A DNA stretch of 64,000 nucleotides from Amorphochlora amoebiformis. Taxonomy: Eukaryota > Cercozoa > Chlorarachniophyceae. The stretch spans positions 62,001-126,000 of the forward strand of contig BAAHQB010000303.1 in assembly GCA_054601695.1 (NCBI GenBank), read 5' to 3'. The first letter of the stretch is position 1. Every line of letters starts with the position of its first letter. Position numbers and translations under genes: made by a program. Shown here one piece after another: positions 29,424 through 42,341 of this stretch. The notes beneath the pieces were generated by a model, which saw only the letters and a program-made list of their open reading frames with translations, had not been told where the DNA came from and did no database searches.

Positions 29424-29900
29424 TATTTGTATATGTATATAAATCTATTTTATGTTTATATATGTTAGATATGTCGGCATCTGTCGGTCTTATCCTTGAA
29501 CAGGTATATATTTGTATATGTGAATAAGTTTGTTTTATGTTAATATATGTTAAATATATCATTTGTCTGTATTATCCTTGAACAGGTATATCTTTGTATA
29601 TGTAAATAAGTCTTTTATGTACAGTTATATATGTTAGATATATGTCGGCATTTGTCGATTTAATCCTTGAACAGGTATATATTTGTATATGTAAACAAGT
29701 TTGTTTATATTACATATGTTATTTGTCGGTCTTATCCTTGAACAGGTATATATTTGTATATGTAAATAAGTTTTTTTTATGTACAGTTATATATGTTAGG
29801 TATGGCGGCATTTGTCGGTTTAATCCCTGAACAGGTATATATTTGTATATGTAAATAAATTTGTTTTATGTACAGTTATATATGTTAGATATGGCGGCCT
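29424..29900. repeat. 71-89 bp minisatellite, about five and a half copies
   Basis: The signature TTGAACAGGTATAT (once CTGAACAGGTATAT) occurs at about 29496, 29578, 29667, 29738 and 29827, with spacings of 71-89 bp. Each is followed by TTTGTATATGTAAATAAGTT and TTAGATATGTCGGCATTTGT-like sequence. Each unit carries CAGGTATAT, which resembles a 5' splice donor, but no coding frame is associated. Confidence 0.93.
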
Positions 29901-30051
29901 TCAACAGAAACCTAGTAAAATCACAATATGCTTTGAGGTATATATATATATATAGACATATACCTATATATATATATATATATATATAACATATATATAT
30001 ATATATATATATAACATATATATATATATATATATTGTATTTCTTCAGAGG
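29901..30051. repeat. Short island then TA tract
   Basis: About 40 bp of mixed sequence (GGCCTTCAACAGAAACCTAG) follows the minisatellite and leads into TA microsatellite. No feature is recognised. Confidence 0.8.
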
Positions 30052-30217
30052 CAAATCTACACCTAAAGTACCCTATACGTTATTATTTGCATACGTTCAT
30101 GTAGACATACTGCTATATACAAACCTACACCTTACATACTGTTATATAAAAATCTACACCTAAAGTGCCCTATACACTGTTCTTTGCATACGTTCATGTA
30201 GACATACTGCTATATAT
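30052..30217. repeat. Two-copy duplication of 97-bp period
   Basis: AAATCTACACCTAAAGT through TTTGCATACGTTCATGTAGA and CATACTGCTATATA is present at about 30052-30118 and again at about 30149-30215. A decayed partial copy (AAACCTACACCTTACATACT) lies between. The copies are about 90 percent identical by eye. Confidence 0.92.
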
Positions 30218-30945
<728 letters not shown>

Positions 30946-31060
30946 TCATCTGACCCTTGTCCCTATCTCTCTCTTATCCGTTGTCTGTTTCCCTCTCATT
31001 TTCATCTCATCTCTCGCATTTTCTCCTCTCTCTCTCTCTATCTCTATCTCTCTCTCTCTA

Positions 31061-31097
<37 letters not shown>

Positions 31098-31345
31098 CTC
31101 AAAATCTATCTCTCTCTCTACTCTATCTATCTATCTAGCTATCTATCTATCTCTCTCTCTCTTGCTCTCTAATACCTTCTTCGACTCGCTCGCTCCCTAG
31201 AAATACTTAAAGATTCGTTCTTTATAGAGACTTCGTCTCTCTTTCTCTCTCCCTCTCTCTCTTTCTCTCTCCAACTCCCTCTCTCTCTCTATCTCTCTCT
31301 CTCTCCCCTATGTGTGTCGTCTCTTTCCGTATCTCTGACATCTTT
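30946..31345. repeat. CT-rich tract with CTAT variants
   Basis: The plus strand is pyrimidine-rich with CTCTCTAT and TATCTATC units and a short TA stretch at about 31078-31098. A mixed patch at about 31165-31230 includes TAGAAATACTTAAAGATTCG. No gene is seen. Confidence 0.9.
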
Positions 31346-32795
<1,450 letters not shown>

Positions 32796-33003
32796 CATAT
32801 GCATGCCTCTCCTGTTTGCCCTGTACCCAGTCGAATACCACAAATACAATGCTTTGATAAACAGGGTGTAACTTTCGAATCCATGCGGTCAATTCAAAGT
32901 ATTCGAGCTAGACTCCGCTGCCCTAACTCGACCACTTGACCCCAGGGTAGACATGACTCTTACGGACCCTTGTGAGGGAGAGAGGTGGGTTGATGTGATT
33001 GAC
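32796..33003 (-). repeat. Possible tRNA-derived SINE relic
   Basis: This isolated island of about 200 bp carries, on the minus strand, TGGTCGAGTTAGG (complement of 32922-32934). That fits the RNA polymerase III A-box consensus TRGYNNARYNGG. About 50 bp further on lies GATTCGAAAGT (complement of 32871-32881), a weaker match to the B-box GGTTCGANNCC. The spacing is right for a tRNA-like promoter. There is no acceptor stem or anticodon arm, so it is not a functional tRNA. A SINE relic is the best guess, and chance cannot be excluded without finding other copies. Confidence 0.28.
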
Positions 33004-33042
<39 letters not shown>

Positions 33043-33777
33043 ACATTTATATTTATATATATATATATATATAGCACTCTATATAGATAAATTTATTTAT
33101 ATATTTAAAAATTTATATTTATATATATATATATATGTATATATAGACATAAGCTGTACTCGATGAAGTATTTAAACGAGCTTGTCTGGACCAATATAGC
33201 TGCTTTAATAGAACCGGAGCGTATCCAGCCCACGGGGATATAAATATAATATTTTTCGTTTATTTATGGATTTTAGCGGGTATTAACTGGACTCTTACCA
33301 CAAAGTCATTAATCATTGAAATTGAGTGTTAATGCATACTAATACTAGAATAATATATCAATTTCTTTTTCTTAATACGCATTAATATAGGTTCATGAAT
33401 CCTAGGACCTCCTAAGCTACACCGTGAAGGCTTAGGCTTAACATTTTTAAGGTAATATTGACAATTTACAATCTAATTCTCTGAGCATTAAATTTACCGA
33501 AATAAACCTCGGATCCTAATTCATGCCTTTACATTCATGGCTTCCATTCGTACATGCTTGACATTGAAGAAACATATTTAGGAGTTCGAAAGCAACATTG
33601 GATATCTGGATATCCTTATATCGATGGATCTTGCGTTGGATTTAGATGCCTACGGCTAGCCAGGATATACATGTACTCGTATACACGTATATACACACAT
33701 ATATTGTATATATACATATCATCTGGAATCAATAGTTTAATTATAAGTCACTGTGACAATCGAGTGTACTCAATGTT

Positions 33778-33780
<3 letters not shown>
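33004..33780. other. TA tract then unique island, no gene recognised
   Basis: TA/TTTA sequence to about 33145 is followed by about 600 bp of mixed sequence. A plus-strand frame (about 33554-33680) reads a short mixed peptide before it enters CATA repeats, so it is probably not coding. CCTAAGCT and AGGCTTAGG near 33410-33440 are partly self-complementary. Confidence 0.5.
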
Positions 33781-33820
<40 letters not shown>

Positions 33821-34587
33821 ATATATATATATATATATACTAACAGATATACAAGATATTCGCTAGATGTATATATCCATATATATACGCTAGACGTCTA
33901 TATCAGGTACATGTATATATATATATAGGTATATATATATATATATATACATATATACTAGATATATATAAATATATATATATACATATATACTTTTGTA
34001 TACTAGATATTACCAGATTCTAAGGGCTTTTATAAATAGTATATGTACATGTATGTATTTGTATTGATATTATTATCTTGAATCGTAAAATACGGCTGTA
34101 CATATCGTGAACATGTATGTATGCATGCATATACTTACTTTTACACTAAATATACTCGATCTATATATTAACTTGGTGCAATAGATATATATACACAATG
34201 ATATATAATATATATGTCTATATGCAGTTTACTAGTATATACATAGTTGCATAGTCACTAATCGTGCATAGATATATATATATATATATATATCTAGTAT
34301 ATATCTAGTATATATATATATATATATTTATATAATGATATATACGCTAGCTGCATGATGTAGATATTGTACATTACATATACGAATATATATTACTAGA
34401 TATACTAAATAAGTAATTACAAGAATTAATTCTATTCTATATATTGTACTAGTATTTGTATACATATGTATGTATGTACTATAGTCAAGATCATGATTAT
34501 ATATATATATATAATATTATACATTATATCTAGTATATACATATGCATATATTATGTATATATACTAGATATATATATATATATACT

Positions 34588-34623
<36 letters not shown>

Positions 34624-34766
34624 GCATATGTGGACAAGTTTATACATATGTATATCATTAGTGTACAAATAATATATATATATATATATATATAAACGTG
34701 TGTTAATCATTAAACGATCTATATATGTTTATATACAATAAGAATATGTACCTACGTACATGTATA

Positions 34767-34814
<48 letters not shown>

Positions 34815-34815
34815 A

Positions 34816-34888
<73 letters not shown>

Positions 34889-34990
34889 ATCTATATATCT
34901 CAGTAATGTTGTATGTATGCGTATATACATACATGAGTGTTGTGTATGTGTAATGTAATTATAATGAATATATGTATACATGCTATATAT

Positions 34991-35030
<40 letters not shown>

Positions 35031-35251
35031 TTACATATGCTTTACTTATAATGATTTGATATGGAATATGATGTTATTAATACGGTTTGTATCATCTATT
35101 TCTGTAAAGACGTACCGTCTACAATGCAATCATGGTATCATAGTACGTATATAACCGCCATGTGCGATACTATACAATATATATATATACATATATAAAT
35201 ATATATATATATATATGTATTATATATATATATATATATATATATAACATA

Positions 35252-35306
<55 letters not shown>

Positions 35307-35370
35307 CATACATATGTATATCTATTTATAGATGTGTGAACAATATACATGTATAAATATATGAATGCAT
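33781..35370. repeat. TA microsatellite with CTAG-rich interruptions
   Basis: TA and CATA tracts are interleaved with mixed segments in which ACTAGATA and CTAGTATA steps recur (for example about 33955-34010, 34240-34320 and 34520-34600). A GT run lies at about 34870-34890. Mixed patches at about 34050-34160, 34350-34480 and 35035-35165 contain no recognisable gene. Confidence 0.88.
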
Positions 35371-35498
35371 ATGTACATGCCCATTGTTATGTGTATTTCG
35401 TGCATACACGCAGTTAAAACACTATAATTCAGGATGTGAACGGTCCTTGTAAATAGAATACTGTTTTCTACCTTCGTAGCCGAGATGTCTGCATGTGA

Positions 35499-35696
35499 TC
35501 TAAGGAAGAAAAGGATGAGGTCACGCTGTCGATGATGAAATTATTCCAACAGAAACAAAAAACAAGTCCACTCACGCCCTTCTTGGGAGTGGCGCTGTGT
35601 GACATTGATGTCCGCCGGAAGGAATACAAGTTCACTCACGCATTTTTTGGGAGAATGCGACGTAGTTTCTTCTCTTCAAATGATTGGGGGGTATGA
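35499..35696 (+). other. Possible exon, 65-codon open frame
   Basis: The frame is open from just after a TGA (35496-35498) to TGA at 35694-35696. It lacks a starting ATG but has mixed, lysine-rich protein-like composition, with KEEKDEVTLSMMKLFQQ near its beginning. It spans a diverged 27-bp direct repeat (CACTCACGCCCTTCTTGGGA at about 35568 and CACTCACGCATTTTTTGGGA at about 35633). The repeat is read in two different frames, which weakens the case for coding. Confidence 0.25.
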
Positions 35697-35940
35697 AGAG
35701 AGATGTTCTTAAGTGGACTCAAAACTCAAAACTCAAAATTCACCTCTAAAATACGAAGTGAAATTTGCGAAAAAGATTAGTACGCTAGTTATAAATATTA
35801 TTATCTTGGTTTACGAACTTGTTAAGAGATAATAAATCTACATTTTGACTGGTTTTAGGAACTATAATTAGAAGAATCACAAACGATCTACTCAGTGCGA
35901 GAAAAAACCAAATATAGGATCGAGCTTGTAGCATTACCTC

Positions 35941-36402
35941 ATGTCAGTTGGCCCGCGAACCTCGATTCTAAGTCTGGTGGGGAAAGTGGTCCTTACATAT
36001 GATTGGAAGTACCTCGTGGTTGACCGCGAATACTCTGAGGTCTGGAATTTACCCTTCAACCAAATTTTTGAATCACAACCATCTCAAGCCTCAATGAATT
36101 TATCATTCACATGTCAGATTGTTGGATACAGCGATCAGGACCTGCGAAAGTACGACCACTCAGATTCTTTCAATTCCTATTGGTTTCAAACTTGTAACTT
36201 CCCGGTTGTGTTGGCTAAAAATGGTTTTCAGAGTTTCGATGTGGGATATCGTGCATCCAGAGGATGTGGAGCGCTGCCAGGTGAGACACCTGATTGTACC
36301 TGCTATCTGTCAGAGAACGCATCACGAAACGATATCGATACAAATTGTATGCTTCTCAGGCGGAGATTGCTATGGCTGCCAGAAATGGCAAGAGCAATGT
36401 AG
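35941..36402 (+). CDS. Hypothetical 153-aa open frame
   Basis: An ATG at 35941 opens the longest non-repetitive ATG-started frame in the window, closed by TAG at 36400-36402. The predicted product is mixed in composition, rich in Ser, aromatic residues and Cys (eight cysteines, mostly in the last 60 residues), without signal peptide, membrane segment or domain that I recognise. In the final 100 bp all three plus frames are open. One of the others (36315-36416, containing YASQAEIAMAARNGKSNVEL) looks more protein-like and ends at a good donor, CGG|GTGAGC. The real coding path may therefore be spliced here and may leave this frame. Confidence 0.35.
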   Translation: MSVGPRTSILSLVGKVVLTYDWKYLVVDREYSEVWNLPFNQIFESQPSQASMNLSFTCQIVGYSDQDLRKYDHSDSFNSYWFQTCNFPVVLAKNGFQSFDVGYRASRGCGALPGETPDCTCYLSENASRNDIDTNCMLLRRRLLWLPEMARAM

Positions 36403-36416
36403 AATTATCTTGTCGG
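36315..36416 (+). CDS. Possible exon ending at a GTGAGC donor
   Basis: This frame reads a charged, helix-like peptide containing RYRYKLYASQAEIAMAARNG and ends in phase 0 at CGG|GTGAGC (donor at 36417). A preceding CTGTCAG at 36307-36313 could be its acceptor. The nearest upstream donor, TGCCAG|GTGAGA at 36281, would leave an intron of only 33 bp and an incompatible phase. The following exon also enters in a different phase from its obvious acceptor. The exon is therefore plausible but not yet connected. Confidence 0.35.
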
Positions 36417-36570
36417 GTGAGCTGTCTTGATGGGTACAACTTCCTTTCGCATATACCCATTTCCTACTTTCACAGCAATCTCGATCCTCAGCGACCAATT
36501 CAAACTCTTTTCTAACTCTCCTTTTGTGATCCCTTTTTTTATATGCGTGCTAATATTTGTATGGATATAG

Positions 36571-36652
36571 GTGTTTAGTAATGGTTCGGAAGCGCGTGAG
36601 ACATTTGGGGAAGACAGAAGTCAAATGCGAGACTCAAGTGATTGAGACCAAG
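36571..36652 (+). CDS. Candidate exon, upstream of a phase-0 intron
   Basis: The frame is open for 27 codons from 36572 and ends ACCAAG|GTAAGG, a strong 5' donor at 36653, in phase 0. The peptide is basic and includes VRKRVRHLGKTEVKCETQVI. The acceptor could be GGATATAG (ending 36570), preceded by a branch-like TGCTAAT at about 36548, or TTTAG ending at 36578. If 36578 is used, the exon starts just before an in-frame ATG at 36581. That ATG could also be a translation start. No domain is recognised. Confidence 0.5.
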
Positions 36653-36937
36653 GTAAGGTTCGGTTCTCTTCGGCTCGAGTGTTTAACTGAATACTATCGT
36701 AACGACTTTCGGTTTCATTAAGCGATCATGTATGTATGATGTGTGGACTCATTGATTCCTTAGCTTGACTCGTTCTAGATGATGTATGTACGATTTCTGA
36801 TTGACCCATTGATTTCTCAGCTTGTCTTGTTCAGTATGATGTATGTATGATTGTGATTGAACCATTGATTCCTCAGCTTGTCTCGGTCAGGACAATGTAT
36901 ATATAATGTGATTGACTCATTGATTTGTCTCGGTCAG
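36653..36937 (+). other. 285-bp GT-AG intron containing four tandem acceptor-like repeats
   Basis: The intron begins GTAAGG and ends TCTCGGTCAG, and it joins two phase-0 exon ends. The upstream frame meets a stop (TAA) inside it, so splicing is needed to keep the frame open. From 36723 to 36937 it consists of four units of 56, 56, 56 and 47 bp ending at 36778 (TCTAG), 36834 (TTCAG), 36890 (GTCAG) and 36937 (GTCAG). Each has an ATGATGTATGTA-like start, CATTGATT, and a pyrimidine-rich CTTGTCTCG segment before the AG. The true acceptor thus lies in the last of four near-identical 3' splice site cassettes. Confidence 0.7.
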
Positions 36938-37087
36938 GATGTGTTGATGAACAATCTGTGGAGTAAGCTGACGGTTCTCATGGATGCATTCGTGACAAGC
37001 TGTGATTCCTTGAAGCAGACAAAGCTCTCCCAAATCCAGAAAAGTCTGTTGGTGAGAATGGAGGTATTCATTCACTGTTGTTGGTGA
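36938..37087 (+). CDS. Candidate exon downstream of the repeat-bearing intron
   Basis: The exon starts in phase 0 after TCGGTCAG and reads a mixed, helix-like peptide beginning DVLMNNLWSKLTVLMDAFV. At 37052 there is a donor-like TTG|GTGAGA, also in phase 0, which would make a 114-bp exon (36938-37051). Without splicing the frame ends at TGA 37085-37087, giving a terminal exon of 49 codons. No domain is recognised. The periodic Leu/Lys/Gln pattern would fit an amphipathic helix or coiled coil. Confidence 0.5.
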   Translation, partial: DVLMNNLWSKLTVLMDAFVTSCDSLKQTKLSQIQKSLLVRMEVFIHCCW

Positions 37088-37140
37088 AATTTGTGTCTGA
37101 ATGCTACACAGAAATAACACTTACTCAAATGTAAATTCTA

Positions 37141-37261
37141 GACATATATATATATATATATATACATTGGGTCGTAAACACCTGTGTACATATTTACACG
37201 GACCAGTAAACTTGCTCTCACAGTTCGTAAACACAGTTCATAAAATGCCCATGCACATATG

Positions 37262-37299
<38 letters not shown>

Positions 37300-37520
37300 T
37301 CATGCTTTGAAAATACCCATGTACATATCTACACGACCAGAAAAATGTGGTTTTACAGGAATCAAGCACCAATACACATGTTTACGAGACTGACCCACTG
37401 TACATGTTTATGAGACTGATAAGTAAACATACTCCCACTGGTCGCAGGCAGCATATGCAAATTCACATGGACGTTGAATATAATGTTATAGATTACGAGT
37501 ATGAATGGGAATATTTACAT
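37141..37520. repeat. Degenerate repeats of CCATGTACATATCTACACGA type
   Basis: Two TA tracts surround mixed sequence in which related pieces recur, such as GTGTACATATTTACACGGACC (about 37182, shown shortened), CATGTACATATCTACACGACC (about 37318) and ACATGTTTATGAGACTG (about 37405). They look like decayed copies of a unit of about 85-135 bp. No gene is seen. Confidence 0.6.
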
Positions 37521-37687
37521 AATTGATGCACATTGGCCAACCTCTCAAAACCTTTGCACATGTTCGATTCACTACAAATGCATTAATATGTTATTTACGC
37601 CAACGAACATGTGTAAGTGTATACGTGTTACTAATATGTATCAATATCTTTTTACATGTACATGATATATATATTCGTATTTTTATA

Positions 37688-37737
<50 letters not shown>

Positions 37738-37911
37738 TATAACGTTGAAGACGTTTCGAATTGATTCATATGTCGTTTCGGTTTTGTGTAATCTGATAAT
37801 TAATGTACACATCAGCAAAATGTTAAGGGAGTCCAGAATTTAGTTTCAGGTTTGTCTAGTTTTTCTGTTTTTCTTTCTATATGTATATATATTCATAAAC
37901 GTGTATTGTGC

Positions 37912-37965
<54 letters not shown>

Positions 37966-38428
37966 TGTTTTACCCGTATAACAGTATTTATTTTATACAT
38001 ATTAGTACGTATGTAATACATATGTATGTGAGTACATTTACATATCTAAATGTATGTTTGTAATATAAATATGAATACGCCATAGATTTATACATATATA
38101 TATATATATATGCTATCATCCTATGCACACATATATAACATTGATTACTAGTCTACATATATCTATGCCATGCGTCCACATATACATATTTTCGTCCATA
38201 AACGTATTTTTGAAAGCAGAATAGGGAAGAGATGTGAGCGAAAAAATCATGAAACTTAGCGATTTTTTTTATTAAATGAGCGATTTTTTATTAAATGAGC
38301 AGATAAGATTCAATCCAAGATTAAAGAGACCGATGCAGCTGCAGAGGCATCACCCCTACGTACCACTGGCCCAAATCCGGTAATTTTACCATATTAAGTA
38401 TATATGTAAATATGTTTATATATAGATA

Positions 38429-38477
<49 letters not shown>

Positions 38478-38658
38478 CATATATATATAAATACATATGT
38501 ATATATATAGTTATTAACTATATTTATGTTATTTAGAATTTATATATATATATATAGCATCGTTAACGTACATATGTACAGTATGCTATAATATTGTATC
38601 AATCCATAAATGGAATTCTGCATAGCACATATAAAAATATACATACATACACACAAAC

Positions 38659-38698
<40 letters not shown>

Positions 38699-38820
38699 AT
38701 ACATATACGCACATACAATATTTAAAATATACGTGATGATTGATTATAGGAGAGCAGTGATCTGGCGAACCAGAGATTGAAAATAAAGTGAACACCCAGC
38801 GTACTCACTCATTCTATATC
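37521..38820. other. Mixed AT-rich sequence and TA tracts
   Basis: TA microsatellite at about 37697-37735, 37915-37960, 38095-38110, 38430-38470 and 38660-38695 separates mixed segments. A tandem duplication of about 22 bp (GCGATTTTTTATTAAATGA and a variant with two extra T) lies at about 38258-38300. No open frame is convincing. Confidence 0.7.
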
Positions 38821-39182
38821 TAATCTCTCAATACAACTAGCTAACTCCAGAAATGACCTTAAGATTAATTCTAAATATTCCTGGAGATTGCCTGAGCTGT
38901 ATAGAATAGTTTTATTTATATTTTGGTTCAGTTGCGTGACCTATAACCTCTAAGTGACCGCATACTAGCTAGACTAGGCATACAGCATTTAGTGCTTTTT
39001 CAGTTTATAACTATAATTGAAAACAGTTTAATGAAATAAATATATTTCTGAGTTTGTTATACTACGGTACTAATTATAACTAGTATAAAATATATAGCAA
39101 TAATGTCTAGAATGTATGCAATAATGTCTGGCATCAATGTATGTATGTTTTTTAAACAATATATATACATTATATATATCTA

Positions 39183-39220
<38 letters not shown>

Positions 39221-39930
39221 TAGATATGTTGTACAATGATTAATAAGAGTGATACTTCATTTTCTAGAAGTTATTCTACAATTAATACAATACTGTATAC
39301 GCAAACATGAAAAACGACTCTGTAAGCTTTGGTAAACTAGGTAAAACATACAACTCTACATAAATATTATTACACATACATATATCTCATAGTAGCAGAC
39401 ACGTATGAATAAAAGTCTATACGTGCATACCGTATCTACCGTATGATTAAAAAAAAATACTCTGATACATACTGCTTTCTATGACTGGGCATACGTACTC
39501 CACTAGTTAAGTACACACATGTCATTGACATGAATTGTGTACTGACACTGCGCGATAAATATAGTAAAAACACTATTGTATGGGATTCACCTAGATTCAC
39601 AACGGATTGTATTCAATGACTTTCGTGTACGTCGTAGAAATTATATCAGTGAGAGTAGTATAGTAATCAGTGATAGCATATACTAGTAAAGCGCAGTGTT
39701 TTTCACAAAAGAGCGGCGAGTTCTAGAGCAGAAAAAAAGGCGGTAAACGCATTATTAGAGGTTTTGATTATGACGTTCGGGCGGTTTCACTATTAGAGGT
39801 TTTGATTATGACGTTCGGGCGGTTTCAAGGAGCTCTTCCCATGAAACGATTTTCTCACGAGGCTTCCCTTTGGCCTAAATAGAATATTCGACATAAGGGT
39901 TTGAATTTAAATTTTAAAATGTAAACAACT
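38821..39930. other. Unique island, CTAG-containing, no gene recognised
   Basis: About 1.1 kb of mostly mixed AT-rich sequence with one TA tract (about 39170-39215). The phrase AATAATGTCTAGAATGTATG near 39101 is partly repeated at about 39119 (AATAATGTCTGGCATCAATG). No open frame longer than 60 codons with plausible composition is visible on either strand. Confidence 0.6.
39753..39827. repeat. 38-bp tandem duplication
   Basis: TATTAGAGGTTTTGATTATG through ACGTTCGGGCGGTTTCA occurs at 39753-39789 and again at 39791-39827, identical by eye apart from the join. Perfect identity means it is recent. The surroundings are more GC-rich than average. Confidence 0.97.
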
Positions 39931-40062
39931 GTTTGGGTGAGAGGACGTATGGAGGAAAAGTATCGGAGAAAAGATATAAGGTTGGGTGAGAATAACCCAT
40001 ATATGTATATGTGTATTATATATATATATATGTATGTATATATTCATGTAAACATATTTTAC

Positions 40063-40126
<64 letters not shown>

Positions 40127-40823
40127 ATATATATATACATACACACATTCATATATTATATATGTATACATATGTACATATATATGTATATGTATATATG
40201 CATATACATATATATATATATATATATATGTTTATATATACATATACATACACATATATATATATATATATATATATATGTATACATATATACATATGTA
40301 GATATACATAATGTTATAATACATACACATATATATATGTATACATATATACATAATATTATATATATATGTCATATATATATATATATTATATATATAT
40401 ATGCAAATATATATATAATATGTATATATATATTGTGAATTTCATATACGTACATATATGTAAATATATTTAGCAAAGGACACTATCTTTCAACACTCTA
40501 CGTATACAGTACGTATATATATATGTATATGTATATATAACATATACATATTGTATATATTATTGATACCTTGCCCTTGTTGTCTTCTACAGTTTCTATC
40601 CTACGCCAACCCTAAATCAATATAACCATATATCTATCAACATTTATTCATATATCTACCAACATATGTTCATATATCTACCAACATATGTTCCTATATC
40701 TACCAACATATATTCATATATTTATCACTGTCATCTCAACATATATCCATATTATATAAACATATATTCATATATTTACATAAAGACTAAATCAACCCGT
40801 GTATATCCATGTGTCCTACATAT

Positions 40824-40858
<35 letters not shown>

Positions 40859-41054
40859 GTATATATGTAAGGGTACATACATACACTCATTTTTACATAT
40901 TGTATCTTCATATACAACATACACACACATATACATATATATATATATTTATATATATATATATATATATGTATATGTACGTATATAACAATGGTATGTA
41001 TAATCTACAAACATATTCATATGTACGTATCTACATCATATATATAATATATAC

Positions 41055-41098
<44 letters not shown>

Positions 41099-41317
41099 CA
41101 CACACATATACATATATATATATATATATGTATATAATATATATATATATATATTATATCTATATGTATATATTTATATATGTATATTTTACAAATATCT
41201 ACAGATATACATCTATGTCAGAGTATGTACATATACGTAAACGACATATATATATCTACAAACAAATATGCAATCATTATAAATATTCTAATATATATAC
41301 ATCTATATATGTATATA

Positions 41318-41366
<49 letters not shown>

Positions 41367-41517
41367 GCAGATAGCTATATGACAAAGGTATAAATATGCA
41401 CGTATGAGTGAATATGTTAATATATATACTATGCGATAAGTTATGTGCATATCAATATATGTATATGTACATATTCATTTACATATATATGCATATTTTA
41501 TTTTTATTATTTATATT

Positions 41518-41569
<52 letters not shown>

Positions 41570-41647
41570 CTCGGTATTAACGATATCTTTGTCCGACATG
41601 GTTTCAAATCGCTGTGTGAAGAAGATATTTATACATATATACATATG

Positions 41648-41683
<36 letters not shown>

Positions 41684-41686
41684 TGC

Positions 41687-41720
<34 letters not shown>

Positions 41721-41739
41721 TATTTATATATATACAAAT
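39931..41739. repeat. TA/CATA microsatellite with a 22-bp minisatellite
   Basis: After a short mixed start, TA and CATA sequence dominates. At about 40628-40740 a 22-bp unit, ATATCTACCAACATATGTTC, is repeated about five times with variants. Mixed patches at about 40455-40510, 40568-40625 and 41568-41635 show nothing recognisable. The open frames are repeat translations. Confidence 0.92.
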
Positions 41740-41813
41740 TCATATATATGTAGATGTTACATTACACATTATGAACATTTACATCTAAAATATAGATATA
41801 TATGTATATAAAC
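41740..41813. repeat. Hairpin-type element, copy 1
   Basis: The element begins CATATATATGTAGATGTTAC and ends ATCTAAAATATAGATATATATG. Its outer parts are imperfect reverse complements (TAGATGT against ACATCTA, CATATATATG against its own complement), so the strand can fold into a stem around the ATTATGAACATTT region. Two further copies follow within 700 bp. It resembles a very small MITE in structure, but no target-site duplication can be read because both flanks are TA repeats. Confidence 0.75.
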
Positions 41814-41876
41814 CTGTATATACATATATATATATATATACATATATATATACATATATATACATAAATACAAACT

Positions 41877-41908
<32 letters not shown>

Positions 41909-41935
41909 GTTTATATACATATATATATATATATT

Positions 41936-42000
41936 CATATATATGTAGATGTTCCATTTAACATTATGAACATTTACATCTAACAATATAGTAAGTATAT
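41936..42000. repeat. Hairpin-type element, copy 2
   Basis: It carries GTAGATGTTCCATTTAACAT, TATGAACATTTACATCTAAC and AATATAG, in the same orientation as copy 1, about 196 bp downstream. The right stem is more diverged here (AACAATATAGTAAG). Confidence 0.75.
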
Positions 42001-42229
42001 ATACCTATATATACATACATATATATATATATATATATTGTTATATATACATACGTATATATATATATACAAACTTATATATATATATATATATACAAGA
42101 ATACATGCAATACCGTACATGTGATATTACACACACTATACATACTTTAAATTGTTTACTTATATGTATATACACGTATTATATATATATATATATATAT
42201 ATATATCTTTACATACATATATATACATA

Positions 42230-42292
<63 letters not shown>

Positions 42293-42341
42293 TATATATA
42301 TATATATATGTTTATGTTTTACATTATTTATATATCTACAA

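Larger units (their letters stand above)
35371..37140 (+). other. Candidate gene region (multi-exon, model incomplete)
   Basis: This is about 1.7 kb of non-repetitive sequence with moderate GC, several long open frames on the plus strand and canonical splice signals. The best-supported part is the pair of exons joined by the intron at 36653-36937. Upstream frames at 35499-35696 and 35941-36402 may supply earlier exons, but the phases of the obvious junctions do not all match, so I do not give a joined protein. No domain is recognised. Only spliced transcript evidence would settle the structure. Confidence 0.55.

Noticed and set aside
32796-33003. Functional tRNA gene
   Set aside because: The A-box-like and B-box-like pieces are there, but I could not form an acceptor stem, anticodon arm and T arm.
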